In this document: positions 16,963 through 24,595 of the stretch, in pieces
Position numbering within the stretch: position 1 is the stretch's first letter
Layout of the letters: every line of letters starts with the position of its first letter
Origin: Occallatibacter sp.
GTDB lineage: Bacteria; Acidobacteriota; Terriglobia; Terriglobales; Acidobacteriaceae
DNA length: 33,551 nucleotides
Assembly (NCBI GenBank): GCA_017883405.1
Contig: JADGNO010000089.1
Coordinates: 1-33,551, forward strand
Direction of reading: 5' to 3'
Made by a program: the position numbers and the translations under genes
Notes under the pieces: model-generated
Databases searched by the model: none
Seen by the model: only the letters and a program-made list of their open reading frames with translations
What the model was told of the DNA's origin: nothing

Positions 16963-16968
16963 TAGAAT
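16963..16968 (+). promoter_or_regulatory. Candidate -10 element for the hpnA operon
   Basis: TAGAAT (within TATAGAAT, 16961-16968) lies between the terminator and hpnA, where a promoter is required. Predicted start is about 16975, giving a leader of about 15 nt. The -35 region is poor. An AGCGC/GCGCT inverted pair lies just upstream and could be incidental. Confidence 0.45.
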
Positions 16969-16989
16969 AAGAATTCGCCCAGAAACTTT

Positions 16990-18000
16990 ATGAAAGTCTT
17001 TCTTACAGGCGCAACCGGTTTTGTCGGTCATCACGTGGCCAAGGCATTAGCTGCCGAGGGTGCTGAGCTTCGCCTGCTTACGCGCAAGAGCAGCAATCTG
17101 TCTAATCTCGAAGGCATTAAGGGAGACTCGCATGTGGGCGATCTGGGTCAGCCAGAATCGCTCAGGCCCGCGCTTGAAGATTGCGATGCGGTGGTTCATG
17201 TGGCGGCTGATTACCGGCTTTGGATTCCCGATCCTGCGGGCATGTATCGCGCCAATGTTGAAGGCACACGCGAGCTGCTGCGCATGGCGCGCGAGGCTGG
17301 AGTGCCGCGTTTTGTGTATACGTCGAGCGTGGCCACCATGCACTTCCGCACCGACGGCATTGTGATCAATGAGGACACGCCGGTTTCAATTGCCGACATG
17401 GTGGGGCACTACAAGCGCTCGAAATTCATGGCGGAGCAGGTGGCAATTGAGGCAGCGCAGGCCGGCCAGCAGGTGATCATTCTGAATCCGACCACGCCTA
17501 TTGGACCGAACGACCGCAAGCCGACACCGACGGGCCGCATCTTCGTTGATTTCTTGAATGGCAAATTTCCGGCCTATGTCGATACCGGCCTGAACCTGGT
17601 TGACGTTTCTGAAGTAGCGCGCACGCATGTACAGGCGCTTGTAAAGGGCGCGCCGGGCCGCCGTTACATTCTTGGCGGAGAAAACCTGACGCTGAAGCAG
17701 ATTCTGGACAAGATGTCGGCCATCACGGGAATTCCATCGCCGACTGTCAAGATTCCGTTTGCCGTGGCAGCGACCTATGCGTTCTTCGAAGAGTGGATTA
17801 CCGGACGCATCCGGGGCAAAGAACCGCGCGCCACGCTTGAAGAAGTGCGTATGGGGCGGAAGAAGATGTTCGCTTCAAGCGCGCGCGCCGAACAGGAACT
17901 TGGCTTCCGCATTATGCCCGTCTATCCTGCCATGCGCACGTCGATTGAGTGGTTTCGCGCCAATGGTTACGCGCCCGCAGAACCGCGCGCAAAAGCATGA
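16990..18000 (+). CDS. hpnA: Hopanoid-associated sugar epimerase/dehydrogenase HpnA
   Basis: This 336-residue NAD(P)-dependent extended short-chain dehydrogenase has the Rossmann motif GATGFVG at residues 7-13 and the catalytic Tyr141-x-x-x-Lys145 ('HYKRSK'). A typical HpnA N-terminus ('MKVFLTGATGFVGHHVAKAL') and the 'ILNPTTPIGPNDRKPTPTG' segment are visible. HpnA proteins are found in many hopanoid loci, but the exact reaction is not established; a role in modifying the sugar-derived side chain is usually assumed. There is no clear Shine-Dalgarno before the ATG. The stop overlaps the next start as ATGA (17997-18000), so it heads a seven-gene operon that ends with hpnE. Confidence 0.93.
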   Translation: MKVFLTGATGFVGHHVAKALAAEGAELRLLTRKSSNLSNLEGIKGDSHVGDLGQPESLRPALEDCDAVVHVAADYRLWIPDPAGMYRANVEGTRELLRMAREAGVPRFVYTSSVATMHFRTDGIVINEDTPVSIADMVGHYKRSKFMAEQVAIEAAQAGQQVIILNPTTPIGPNDRKPTPTGRIFVDFLNGKFPAYVDTGLNLVDVSEVARTHVQALVKGAPGRRYILGGENLTLKQILDKMSAITGIPSPTVKIPFAVAATYAFFEEWITGRIRGKEPRATLEEVRMGRKKMFASSARAEQELGFRIMPVYPAMRTSIEWFRANGYAPAEPRAKA

Positions 18001-18722
18001 CCCGCATCGCCATCATTGCCGCGTTGCCCGGTGAACTGAAGCCGCTGGTGCGCGGTTGGCAGCATGAGCGCCATCTTAGCGTTGACGTCTGGCAGACACG
18101 GCACAACAATGTAGAGTGCTTTGCGGCCTGCCGCGGAATGGGGACGGCCGCCGCTATACAGGCATTTTCCGTATTGGAGAAGAAGGGCAAACTCGACATG
18201 GTCATCTCCGCCGGCTGGGCGGGCGCGTTGCATGCTGACTTTGAAGCAGGGAAGGCTTATCGCGTGGCCGGAGTTACTGACCTTCGAACCGGCGAGCGCT
18301 ACGTTGCGGCGGACGCAACGGACAACGATCCCTGGCTGGTGACAAGCCCCCGCGTCGCCGACTCTGCGGAGAAGCGCCGCCTGGCTGCCGAGTACGGCGC
18401 TGGGCTGGTGGATATGGAAGCCGCCGCCATTGCGCGACTGGCGGCCATGCGCGGCATTCCCTTTGAATGCGTCAAGGGCGTCAGCGATGGTTTCGGCGAA
18501 AATCTCCCTGATTTCAATCGCTTTATCTCAAGGCAGGGGCAGCTTAGGCTGTCCCGGTTGCTGCTTTTTGTACTTCCGCGGCCCTGGTGCTGGCCTGCGC
18601 TCATCCGGATGGGCGAGAATAGTAAGAAGGCTTCCCAAAACCTTGCGGGACTCCTGCTCGAAAATATAGAAATCCCTGGAGATCAATCGAATCAGAATGG
18701 CGACTCAAACCTCTCGCGCTGA
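17997..18722 (+). CDS. hpnG: Adenosylhopane nucleosidase/phosphorylase HpnG
   Basis: This 241-residue protein belongs to the nucleoside phosphorylase/MTA-SAH nucleosidase superfamily. In hopanoid loci HpnG removes adenine from adenosylhopane and leads to ribosylhopane. The start 'MTRIAIIAALPGELKPLV' matches the superfamily. The ribose-binding Met140-Glu141 ('LVDMEAAAIARL') and the purine-site Asp164 ('KGVSDGFGENLPDF') are present, as is the glycine motif 'VISAGWAGAL'. The ATG at 17997 overlaps the hpnA stop; a GTG at 17949 lies deeper in hpnA and is unlikely. The C-terminal 50 residues ('LLLFVLPRPWCWPALIRMG') are hydrophobic and basic, as could suit a protein handling a membrane lipid. It overlaps the next gene by 26 bp. 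Confidence 0.88.
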   Translation: MTRIAIIAALPGELKPLVRGWQHERHLSVDVWQTRHNNVECFAACRGMGTAAAIQAFSVLEKKGKLDMVISAGWAGALHADFEAGKAYRVAGVTDLRTGERYVAADATDNDPWLVTSPRVADSAEKRRLAAEYGAGLVDMEAAAIARLAAMRGIPFECVKGVSDGFGENLPDFNRFISRQGQLRLSRLLLFVLPRPWCWPALIRMGENSKKASQNLAGLLLENIEIPGDQSNQNGDSNLSR

Positions 18723-19827
18723 AAGACGCATCGAGCCTAAAGTTCCTTCAACTATGCGCGCCGTTGTTTATCGCGGCATTAACGACATGCGCGTGGAAAC
18801 TGTTCCCGTGCCCGAGATCGGCCCCGGTGAGCTGCTGATTAAGGTTGCGACGTGCGGCATCTGCGGTACGGACTTGAAAAAGATCCACATGGGGTCGCAC
18901 TCCGCGCCTCGCATCTTTGGCCATGAGATGGCCGGAACTATTGTGAAGGTAGGCGACGGCGCTCAAGGCTACGAACTGGGCTACCGCGTAATGACTTTTC
19001 ACCATGTTCCGTGCGGCAACTGCTATTACTGCCGTAAGCAGATTCCCACCCAGTGCCCTCTCTATTTACAGACCGGTGTGACGGCTGGGTTTGCGCCGTC
19101 GGGCGGCGGGTTTGCGGAGTACATCCGCGTGATGGATTTTGTAGTGAAGAATCGTGGCGTGGTGCGCATTCCTGACGATGTTCCGTTTGAGCAGGCCGCA
19201 TTTATTGAGCCGCTGAATACCGTTTTGAAGGGCGTGAAGCTGCTGAACCTTGCGCCGGACGACACGGTTCTGGTCATCGGCCAAGGGCCCATCGGATTAA
19301 TGCATGCCGCGCTGGCAAAGCGTACCGGCGCGCGCGTGCTTACTTCCGACCTGTTCCCGGAGCGTCACGCGATTGCGGCGCGATTTGGGCTGACGGACCC
19401 GATCTTTGCGGCCACCGAAAATGTAGTGGAGCGGGTGAAGGCGGAAACCGAGGGCCGGGGTGCCGATGCGGTGATTTTGGCGGTTGGCGGCAATGCGCTC
19501 ATCAAGACAGCTATTGATGCGGCGCGGTACGGCGGAAAAGTAATGTTGTTTGCGCAGACGCAGCACGGCGAGGCCACCTTCGATCCGGCGGCGGTTTGTG
19601 TAGACGAAAAGACGTTGCTGGGGTCATACTCATCTTCGTTCGAAATTCTGGATGAAGTGACTGATATTGTTTTGAATGGATACCGAAAAGGTTTTGATCT
19701 AACTCAACTGATTTCGCACCGCTTTCCGATTGAGCAAGCGGTCGAGGCCATCGACATAGCATCCCACCCTCAACCAGGTTCGATGAAGATTATGATTGAG
19801 CCTGAATCAGGAGCGGGGGCAGAGTAG
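18697..19827 (+). CDS. Zinc-dependent medium-chain alcohol dehydrogenase 1
   Basis: This 376-residue medium-chain dehydrogenase resembles sorbitol, threonine and idonate dehydrogenases. Catalytic zinc ligands are Cys53 (in 'CGICGTD'), His76 and Glu77 ('GHEMAG'). The structural zinc loop is complete: Cys106, Cys109, Cys112 and Cys120. The Rossmann turn reads 'VIGQGPIGLMHAALAKRTG'. The N-terminus may be shorter: ATG 18754 begins the usual 'MRAVVYRG', and the 19 residues before it are polar and not family-like. I keep 18697 because it overlaps hpnG within the operon, with a distant GGAG. It lies between hpnG and a second dehydrogenase. Reduction of ribosylhopane to a bacteriohopanepolyol is an attractive but unproven role. 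Confidence 0.88.
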   Translation: MATQTSRAERRIEPKVPSTMRAVVYRGINDMRVETVPVPEIGPGELLIKVATCGICGTDLKKIHMGSHSAPRIFGHEMAGTIVKVGDGAQGYELGYRVMTFHHVPCGNCYYCRKQIPTQCPLYLQTGVTAGFAPSGGGFAEYIRVMDFVVKNRGVVRIPDDVPFEQAAFIEPLNTVLKGVKLLNLAPDDTVLVIGQGPIGLMHAALAKRTGARVLTSDLFPERHAIAARFGLTDPIFAATENVVERVKAETEGRGADAVILAVGGNALIKTAIDAARYGGKVMLFAQTQHGEATFDPAAVCVDEKTLLGSYSSSFEILDEVTDIVLNGYRKGFDLTQLISHRFPIEQAVEAIDIASHPQPGSMKIMIEPESGAGAE

Positions 19828-19837
19828 GAGGGTCTTG

Positions 19838-20035
19838 ATGGCGGGTACCGTGAAAGACGCGCTCCTCCGGGGCCGCAAGACGATGGAGGTTGTCGTCGAA
19901 GGAGGCTTGAACACAGTTGAGACTGTGGTTGAAGCCGGCCTGAATACCGTCGATATTGTGGTCGATAAGGGCCGCCAGACGGTCGAATCCGCTGTAAGCC
20001 TGGGACGCAGGACAGTTGAGCATACGCTTCTGCAG
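19838..20035 (+). repeat. Six tandem 33-bp units encoding 11-residue amphipathic repeats
   Basis: Each 33-bp unit encodes the pattern G-[RL]-x-T-[VM]-[ED]-x-x-[VL]-x-x. Units two to six begin GRKTMEVVVEG, GLNTVETVVEA, GLNTVDIVVDK, GRQTVESAVSL and GRRTVEHTLLQ. The first, MAGTVKDALLR, also fits. Thr is at position 4 in all six units and Val/Met at position 5. The DNA units have diverged, so the pattern is held at protein level rather than being a recent DNA duplication. Confidence 0.9.
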
Positions 20036-21082
20036 GGAGGACACAGCACCATGCGTGCCGCAGTCCTCCACGGTCGTGAAGATATACGAATTGAGCAGGT
20101 TCCTGTACCTGAAGCAGGGCCGGGAGAGATCATCGTTCAGGTGGGCGCGGCGCTCACTTGTGGGACCGATTTGAAAGTCTTTCGCCGCGGTTATCACGCA
20201 CGCATGATTGTGCCTCCGGCGCTGTTTGGCCACGAACTTGCCGGAACGGTGGTTCAGGCGGGCGAGGGTGTTACTGATTTCGCATCGGGCGATCGCGTTG
20301 TGGCGCTTAATTCCGCTCCCTGCGGGGAATGTTACTTCTGCAGCCGCGGGCAGGAAAACCTGTGCGACGATCTGCTCTTCAACAACGGCGCCTATGCAGA
20401 GTTCATCCGCATCCCAGCCCGCATCGTCGCAAAGAATACTCTGAAGATTCCAGATCATGTGGCGTTGGAACATGCGGCGCTGACTGAGCCGCTTGCGTGC
20501 GCTGTCCATGGCTTTGAAGATTCGCGCCCTCGCAAAGGCGATACTGTCGCGGTGATCGGCGGGGGGCCACTGGGTTTGATGATTCTGCATGTGGCCGCGC
20601 TTGCGGGCTACGAAGTAATTGCGATTGTGAAGCACGACGGCCAGATGGAAGCGGCGCGGCAACTGGGCGCTGCTCATGTTGTGCAAACGGCCAGCATTCG
20701 CAAAGCGATCCGCGATACGCGCGCGCTGACACCGAAGGATCGCGGCGTGGATATCGCGATTGAGGCGGTTGGCGTGCCCGAGGCTTGGCAGGAAGCGGTG
20801 GAACTTGTGCGTAAGGGCGGTACCGTCAACTTCTTCGGAGGTTGCGCCGCGAACACGCACGTAACGCTCGACACCAACCGCATTCACTATAGCGACATTA
20901 CGCTGCGGGCTACGTTCCATCACACGCCTGCAATTTGCCGCAAGGCGCTTGACCTGATTGCCGGCGGCCGATTCCAGGCAGGAGCATTCATTACCGGCCG
21001 CGCTCACCTCTACGAACTCAACCGCGTCTTTGAGAAGCTGATGAACCGCGGCAGCGAGATCAAGACCGCCATTGTGCCATGA
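19838..21082 (+). CDS. Zinc-dependent alcohol dehydrogenase 2 with N-terminal 11-residue-repeat helix
   Basis: This 414-residue protein has two parts. Residues 1-66 are six tandem 11-residue repeats predicted to form one long amphipathic helix. From Met72 on it is a normal medium-chain dehydrogenase. The catalytic zinc site has Cys108 ('TCGTDLK'), His132 and Glu133 ('GHELAG'). The structural zinc loop has Cys162, Cys165, Cys168 and Cys176, and the Rossmann turn is 'VIGGGPLGLMILHVAAL'. ATG 19838 follows GGAGGG by 5 nt and is a strong start; the track-like upstream TTG at 19796 overlaps adh1. A second GGGAGG (20035-20040) lies 10 nt before ATG 20051 (Met72), so a short form without the repeats is possible. 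It sits in the hpn operon directly before hpnC. The helix could dock the enzyme on the membrane that holds its lipid substrate (inference). Confidence 0.9.
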   Translation: MAGTVKDALLRGRKTMEVVVEGGLNTVETVVEAGLNTVDIVVDKGRQTVESAVSLGRRTVEHTLLQGGHSTMRAAVLHGREDIRIEQVPVPEAGPGEIIVQVGAALTCGTDLKVFRRGYHARMIVPPALFGHELAGTVVQAGEGVTDFASGDRVVALNSAPCGECYFCSRGQENLCDDLLFNNGAYAEFIRIPARIVAKNTLKIPDHVALEHAALTEPLACAVHGFEDSRPRKGDTVAVIGGGPLGLMILHVAALAGYEVIAIVKHDGQMEAARQLGAAHVVQTASIRKAIRDTRALTPKDRGVDIAIEAVGVPEAWQEAVELVRKGGTVNFFGGCAANTHVTLDTNRIHYSDITLRATFHHTPAICRKALDLIAGGRFQAGAFITGRAHLYELNRVFEKLMNRGSEIKTAIVP

Positions 21083-21091
21083 GGTGAATGA

Positions 21092-22090
21092 GTGACTGCG
21101 GCCACGGAAAATAATGCGCTGGAGAGAGAAGCCGCGCCCGCGCGGAATGCTGACGAACTGATTGCTCGCGGCTGGGCCGCGCTGCCGGTTTCGTATCGCT
21201 TTCCCGACATGGCTCCAACGCTGGATGAAGCGCGAGCATGGTGCAGGCACCTGGCAGAAACGCATTACGAAAATTTCCACGTCGCCACATGGTTTCTACC
21301 GGAAATGCTGCGGCCGCATTTCCACTCGATTTATGCGTACTGCCGCGTTTCCGACGATCTGGGCGATGAGGTTGGTTCGAAAGAATCCGCGCTGGCGCTG
21401 CTCGATTTGTGGGGCCGTGAGTTGGACGCGTGCTACGAAGGGCGGAATCGGCATCCCGTATTTGTGGCTCTGGCTGAATCCATTCGAGTCTGCGGGATTC
21501 CAAAGGAACCGTTTGCGGATTTGTTAACGGCGTTTCGTCAGGACCAGACAGTGACCCGCTACGCCAACATGCATGAAGTGCTTGGGTATTGCCGCTACTC
21601 GGCTAACCCGGTGGGGCGGCTTGTACTTTACGCGTGCGGAGAAGCAAGCGAAGAGAAGTTCAAGCTTTCAGACGCAACGTGTTCGGCGTTGCAACTGGCG
21701 AATTTCTGGCAGGATGTCCGCGTGGACTGGGGCAAAGATCGCGTATATCTACCGCAGGACGAGATGCGGCAGTTCGGCGTGAGCGATGCAACGATTGCGG
21801 CGGGCGTTGCAACGAAAGAATTTCAAGCATTGATGCGCCACGAGGTTAACTATGCGCGTTCGCTGTTTGCGGAGGGTTTGCCGCTAATCGGTATGGTCAG
21901 CCGCGACCTGGCGATCGATCTCGATTTGTTCAGCCGCGGCGGCCTTGAGATTTTGCGCGCCATTGAGCGGTGCAACTACGACGTGCTTGGCGCGCGTCCG
22001 GCGATCTCAAAAAGCAGCAAACTCGCCCTTGGTTTTCGCGCGCTTTGCGCAAAGATGTTTCCATTTCTCCGCCTCGGCACGGGCTTTTGA
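21092..22090 (+). CDS. hpnC: Squalene synthase subunit HpnC (hydroxysqualene synthase)
   Basis: This 332-residue member of the squalene/phytoene synthase family converts presqualene diphosphate to hydroxysqualene in the HpnCDE route to squalene. The first Asp-rich motif is 'YCRVSDDLGDE' (Asp88, Asp89, Asp92) and the second is in 'FWQDVRVDWGKDRVYLP'. The segment 'ENFHVATWFLPEMLRPHF' is typical of HpnC and separates it from HpnD. GAGGTG lies 5 nt before the GTG start at 21092, 9 bp after the dehydrogenase. The first 30 residues are polar and variable. Gene order hpnC-hpnD-hpnE is the standard one. Confidence 0.94.
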   Translation: MTAATENNALEREAAPARNADELIARGWAALPVSYRFPDMAPTLDEARAWCRHLAETHYENFHVATWFLPEMLRPHFHSIYAYCRVSDDLGDEVGSKESALALLDLWGRELDACYEGRNRHPVFVALAESIRVCGIPKEPFADLLTAFRQDQTVTRYANMHEVLGYCRYSANPVGRLVLYACGEASEEKFKLSDATCSALQLANFWQDVRVDWGKDRVYLPQDEMRQFGVSDATIAAGVATKEFQALMRHEVNYARSLFAEGLPLIGMVSRDLAIDLDLFSRGGLEILRAIERCNYDVLGARPAISKSSKLALGFRALCAKMFPFLRLGTGF

Positions 22091-22101
22091 GAGAAGGCGG
22101 C

Positions 22102-23028
22102 TTGACGCAAGAACTCCCATCGAACGGACCCACTCTCAGCCACTCCTACGCAGTGTGCCGCGAGATCGCCAGGCGTGAAGCCAAGAACTTCTACTACGCT
22201 TTTATTGCGCTGCCTCCGGCGCGCCGCAATGCCATCTGCGCCATCTATGCCTTCATGCGCAAGGCTGACGATCTTTCCGACGACGAAAGCATTTCGCGCC
22301 AGGAACGGCGCAACCGGTTGAATGTCTGGATCAGCGACTGGCGTTCAGCAATTCAGGGAGCGCCGACCAGCGATCTCGTGTTCATTGCCGTGCGTGATGC
22401 AACTGCGCGGTTCGCCATTCCGCTAAGTCTTCTCGATGAACTGGTGGCGGGCGTCACCATGGATCTGGATCGTACGGAGAGCGGCGAGCCCGATACGTAC
22501 GCCACCTTTGCCGATCTTTATGGTTACTGCTACCTGGTGGCTTCGGTTGTGGGCCTGGTTTGCATACGGATCTTCGGATATACGGATATGCGCGCGGAAA
22601 AGCTAGCGGAAGAGACAGGAATTGCTTTCCAGTTAACCAACATTCTGCGCGATGTGGCTGAGGATGCGGAGCGCAATCGAGTCTATTTGCCAATTGAGGA
22701 CCTGAAGAAGCACGATGTGGCTCTGCAGTCGCTGCTTCATCGCGCTCAGGGCAAGCCGCCCTCGGAAAATGAACGCGCGCTGCTGAAAGAGATTGCCGAG
22801 CGCGCCGAGAAGTTTTACCGCTCGGCTGAACAATTGATGCCGTATATCGATGCGGAAAGCAGGCCGGCATTGCGCGTCCTCGTAGACATTTATCATGCGC
22901 TGCTCAAGCGAATTGAGGCTGCGGACTACGACGTATTTTCGCATCGCGCGTCGGTGCCGCTGTGGCAAAAGCTGCGGATATTGATGATTGGCCTCGCCCG
23001 CATGACGCTGGCGCGGCTATTTGCGTAA
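22102..23028 (+). CDS. hpnD: Presqualene diphosphate synthase HpnD
   Basis: This 308-residue squalene/phytoene synthase homologue condenses two farnesyl diphosphates to presqualene diphosphate. It shows 'KNFYYAFIALPPARRNAICA', the Asp-rich 'RKADDLSDDES' (Asp56-Asp61) and the second motif 'NILRDVAEDAERNRVYLP'. The frame is open upstream to 21970 inside hpnC. I chose TTG 22102 because AGAAGG ends 4 nt before it and the sequence after it matches the family; no ATG or GTG is better placed. The start is therefore only moderately certain. It lies 11 bp after hpnC and 7 bp before the likely hpnE start. Confidence 0.93.
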   Translation: MTQELPSNGPTLSHSYAVCREIARREAKNFYYAFIALPPARRNAICAIYAFMRKADDLSDDESISRQERRNRLNVWISDWRSAIQGAPTSDLVFIAVRDATARFAIPLSLLDELVAGVTMDLDRTESGEPDTYATFADLYGYCYLVASVVGLVCIRIFGYTDMRAEKLAEETGIAFQLTNILRDVAEDAERNRVYLPIEDLKKHDVALQSLLHRAQGKPPSENERALLKEIAERAEKFYRSAEQLMPYIDAESRPALRVLVDIYHALLKRIEAADYDVFSHRASVPLWQKLRILMIGLARMTLARLFA

Positions 23029-23035
23029 TGCAGGC

Positions 23036-24475
23036 ATGGGAGAACGCTTGAGCGAATCGCTCGACAACTCGAGGTCTGTTACCGTGATTGGCGGCGGCGT
23101 GGCCGGCATGAGCGCTGCCTGCGCGCTTGCCGAGGCGGGCCTGCGGGTGGCGCTTGTCGAGCGGCGCGGCTATCTCGGCGGGCGCGCGAGCTCGTATCTG
23201 CATCCCGGCGTGAACGAAGTCATCGACAACTGCCAGCATGTTCTCTTCGGCTGCTGCACCAATCTGGTCGGGTTCTATCGACGGGTCGGCGTTGCTGATC
23301 GCATCCACTGGACAAGCGATATGACGATGATTGAGCCGGGCGGACGGCGTTCGCATCTGGGCCCGTCGAAGTTCGCCGGAATCGAATTGCCCGCGCCTTT
23401 GCACGGCTTGCCCAAGCTTCTTTCAGCGCATGCTTTTTCGCTTGCCGACAAAATTGCACTGGCACGGGCGTTTTCAGCGTTGATGCGGCCAGTGCCGGCG
23501 TATTCGCGCGAGTCGCTCGATGCATGGCTACGACGGCATGGGCAGACGCGCGGCGCAATGGAACGCTTCTGGCGACTTGTGATTGCCAGCGCACTGAACG
23601 CAGATCTCGAAGCGATCTCGCTGCCGTATGCCGCAAAGGTGATTCGCGAGCTGTTCATGAATTCGACCTTCGCAGGAAGCATGGGCATGAGCCCGGTTCC
23701 GCTCAGCGAATTGTATGTGGGCGTTGCGCCGTTCATTGAAGGGCGCGGCGGCTGTGTTCACCTGAATACATTTCTTGAGGGTGCAGAGTGGGACGAAGCA
23801 GCCGGGCAATGGCGCATCCGCACACGCGCCGGAGAGCTTGTATCAGATTTTCTGGTTTTCGCGTTGCCATTTGAAGCTACAGAGCAACTGCTCCCGCAAA
23901 TGCCCGCGGTAGAAGGGAAGCCCGAACTCGAGCGCAAGATCGAGCATCACGAACACTGGCCCATCTGCAGTGTGCATCTCTGGTTCGATCGCGAGATTAC
24001 CGAACTGGAACACGCCCTGCTCCTCGATCGCGAAATTCACTGGATGTATAACCAGTCGCGCCTGCAGCATCGCGGCGGGCACTATGTCGAACTGGTCGTG
24101 TCGGCTACGCGGGCCTTTGCGGCACTTTCAAGAGAAGACGCCATCCGTCAGGCACTCGCGGAGCTTGCAGAGTTTTTTCCGGCGGTCGCATCGGCAAAGC
24201 TGGAGAAGGTGGCGCTGGTAAAGGAAGTGCGTGCGACGTTTGGCGTTCCACCCGGAATCGACGAGTGGCGGCCCCACGCAGTTTCGCCTTGGCCCAACTG
24301 CTTCCTCGCCGGCGATTGGGTTGCAACTGGTTGGCCCTCGACGATGGAAAGCGCAGCACGATCGGGACATCTAGCAGCAGAGGCGCTGTGCCACAGCCTC
24401 GGAAAACAGCGTGCATTTTTAGAGCCTGACCTGAAACCGGAAGGGCTGATGACGTTCTTACCTATTAGCTCCTAG
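23036..24475 (+). CDS. hpnE: Hydroxysqualene dehydroxylase HpnE (FAD-dependent)
   Basis: This 479-residue flavoprotein of the amine-oxidase/phytoene-desaturase superfamily reduces hydroxysqualene to squalene. The FAD-binding GGGVAG is at residues 19-24, followed by 'VALVERRGYLGGRASSY'. The C-terminal FAD motif is 'CFLAGDWVATGWPSTMESAARSG'-like, with 'AGDW' and 'ESAARSG' clearly visible. ATG 23036 is chosen over an in-frame TTG at 23021 that overlaps hpnD; neither has a strong ribosome binding site. The last few codons (LPISS and stop) lie inside the left arm of a heptamer repeat, so the C-terminal tail may have been altered by that element. It ends the hpnA operon. Confidence 0.94.
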   Translation: MGERLSESLDNSRSVTVIGGGVAGMSAACALAEAGLRVALVERRGYLGGRASSYLHPGVNEVIDNCQHVLFGCCTNLVGFYRRVGVADRIHWTSDMTMIEPGGRRSHLGPSKFAGIELPAPLHGLPKLLSAHAFSLADKIALARAFSALMRPVPAYSRESLDAWLRRHGQTRGAMERFWRLVIASALNADLEAISLPYAAKVIRELFMNSTFAGSMGMSPVPLSELYVGVAPFIEGRGGCVHLNTFLEGAEWDEAAGQWRIRTRAGELVSDFLVFALPFEATEQLLPQMPAVEGKPELERKIEHHEHWPICSVHLWFDREITELEHALLLDREIHWMYNQSRLQHRGGHYVELVVSATRAFAALSREDAIRQALAELAEFFPAVASAKLEKVALVKEVRATFGVPPGIDEWRPHAVSPWPNCFLAGDWVATGWPSTMESAARSGHLAAEALCHSLGKQRAFLEPDLKPEGLMTFLPISS

Positions 24476-24595
24476 CTCATCCATCTGAAGATCAACTGCC
24501 TCGCGTTTCATTGGATACGAAAATCAGCTAATGAACGAGGCGCAAGGTCGGGCGCAATCGAACTGATAGCTAACAGCTAAAAGCTAATAGCTGCT
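24462..24595. repeat. Heptamer repeats (AGCTAAN) in inverted arms between hpnE and a DMT gene
   Basis: The right arm (24568-24595) is four tandem heptamers: AGCTAAC, AGCTAAA, AGCTAAT and AGCTGCT. The left arm (24462-24477) is the same motif inverted; read on the minus strand it contains AGCTAGG-AGCTAAT. TATTAGCTCCTAGCT pairs with AGCTAAAAGCTAATA at 13 of 15 positions. Inside lies a second inverted pair, GCCTCGCGTTTCATT (24498-24512) and AATGAACGAGGC (24530-24541). The element fills the whole gap between two convergent genes and touches both stop codons. It may act as a bidirectional terminator or be a small non-coding mobile repeat (inference). Confidence 0.75.

Noticed and set aside
19790-21280. 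A 496-codon open frame on the minus strand opposite adh2
   Set aside because: It lies wholly antisense to a well-supported dehydrogenase, has no family-like sequence and is explained by GC bias at third codon positions.
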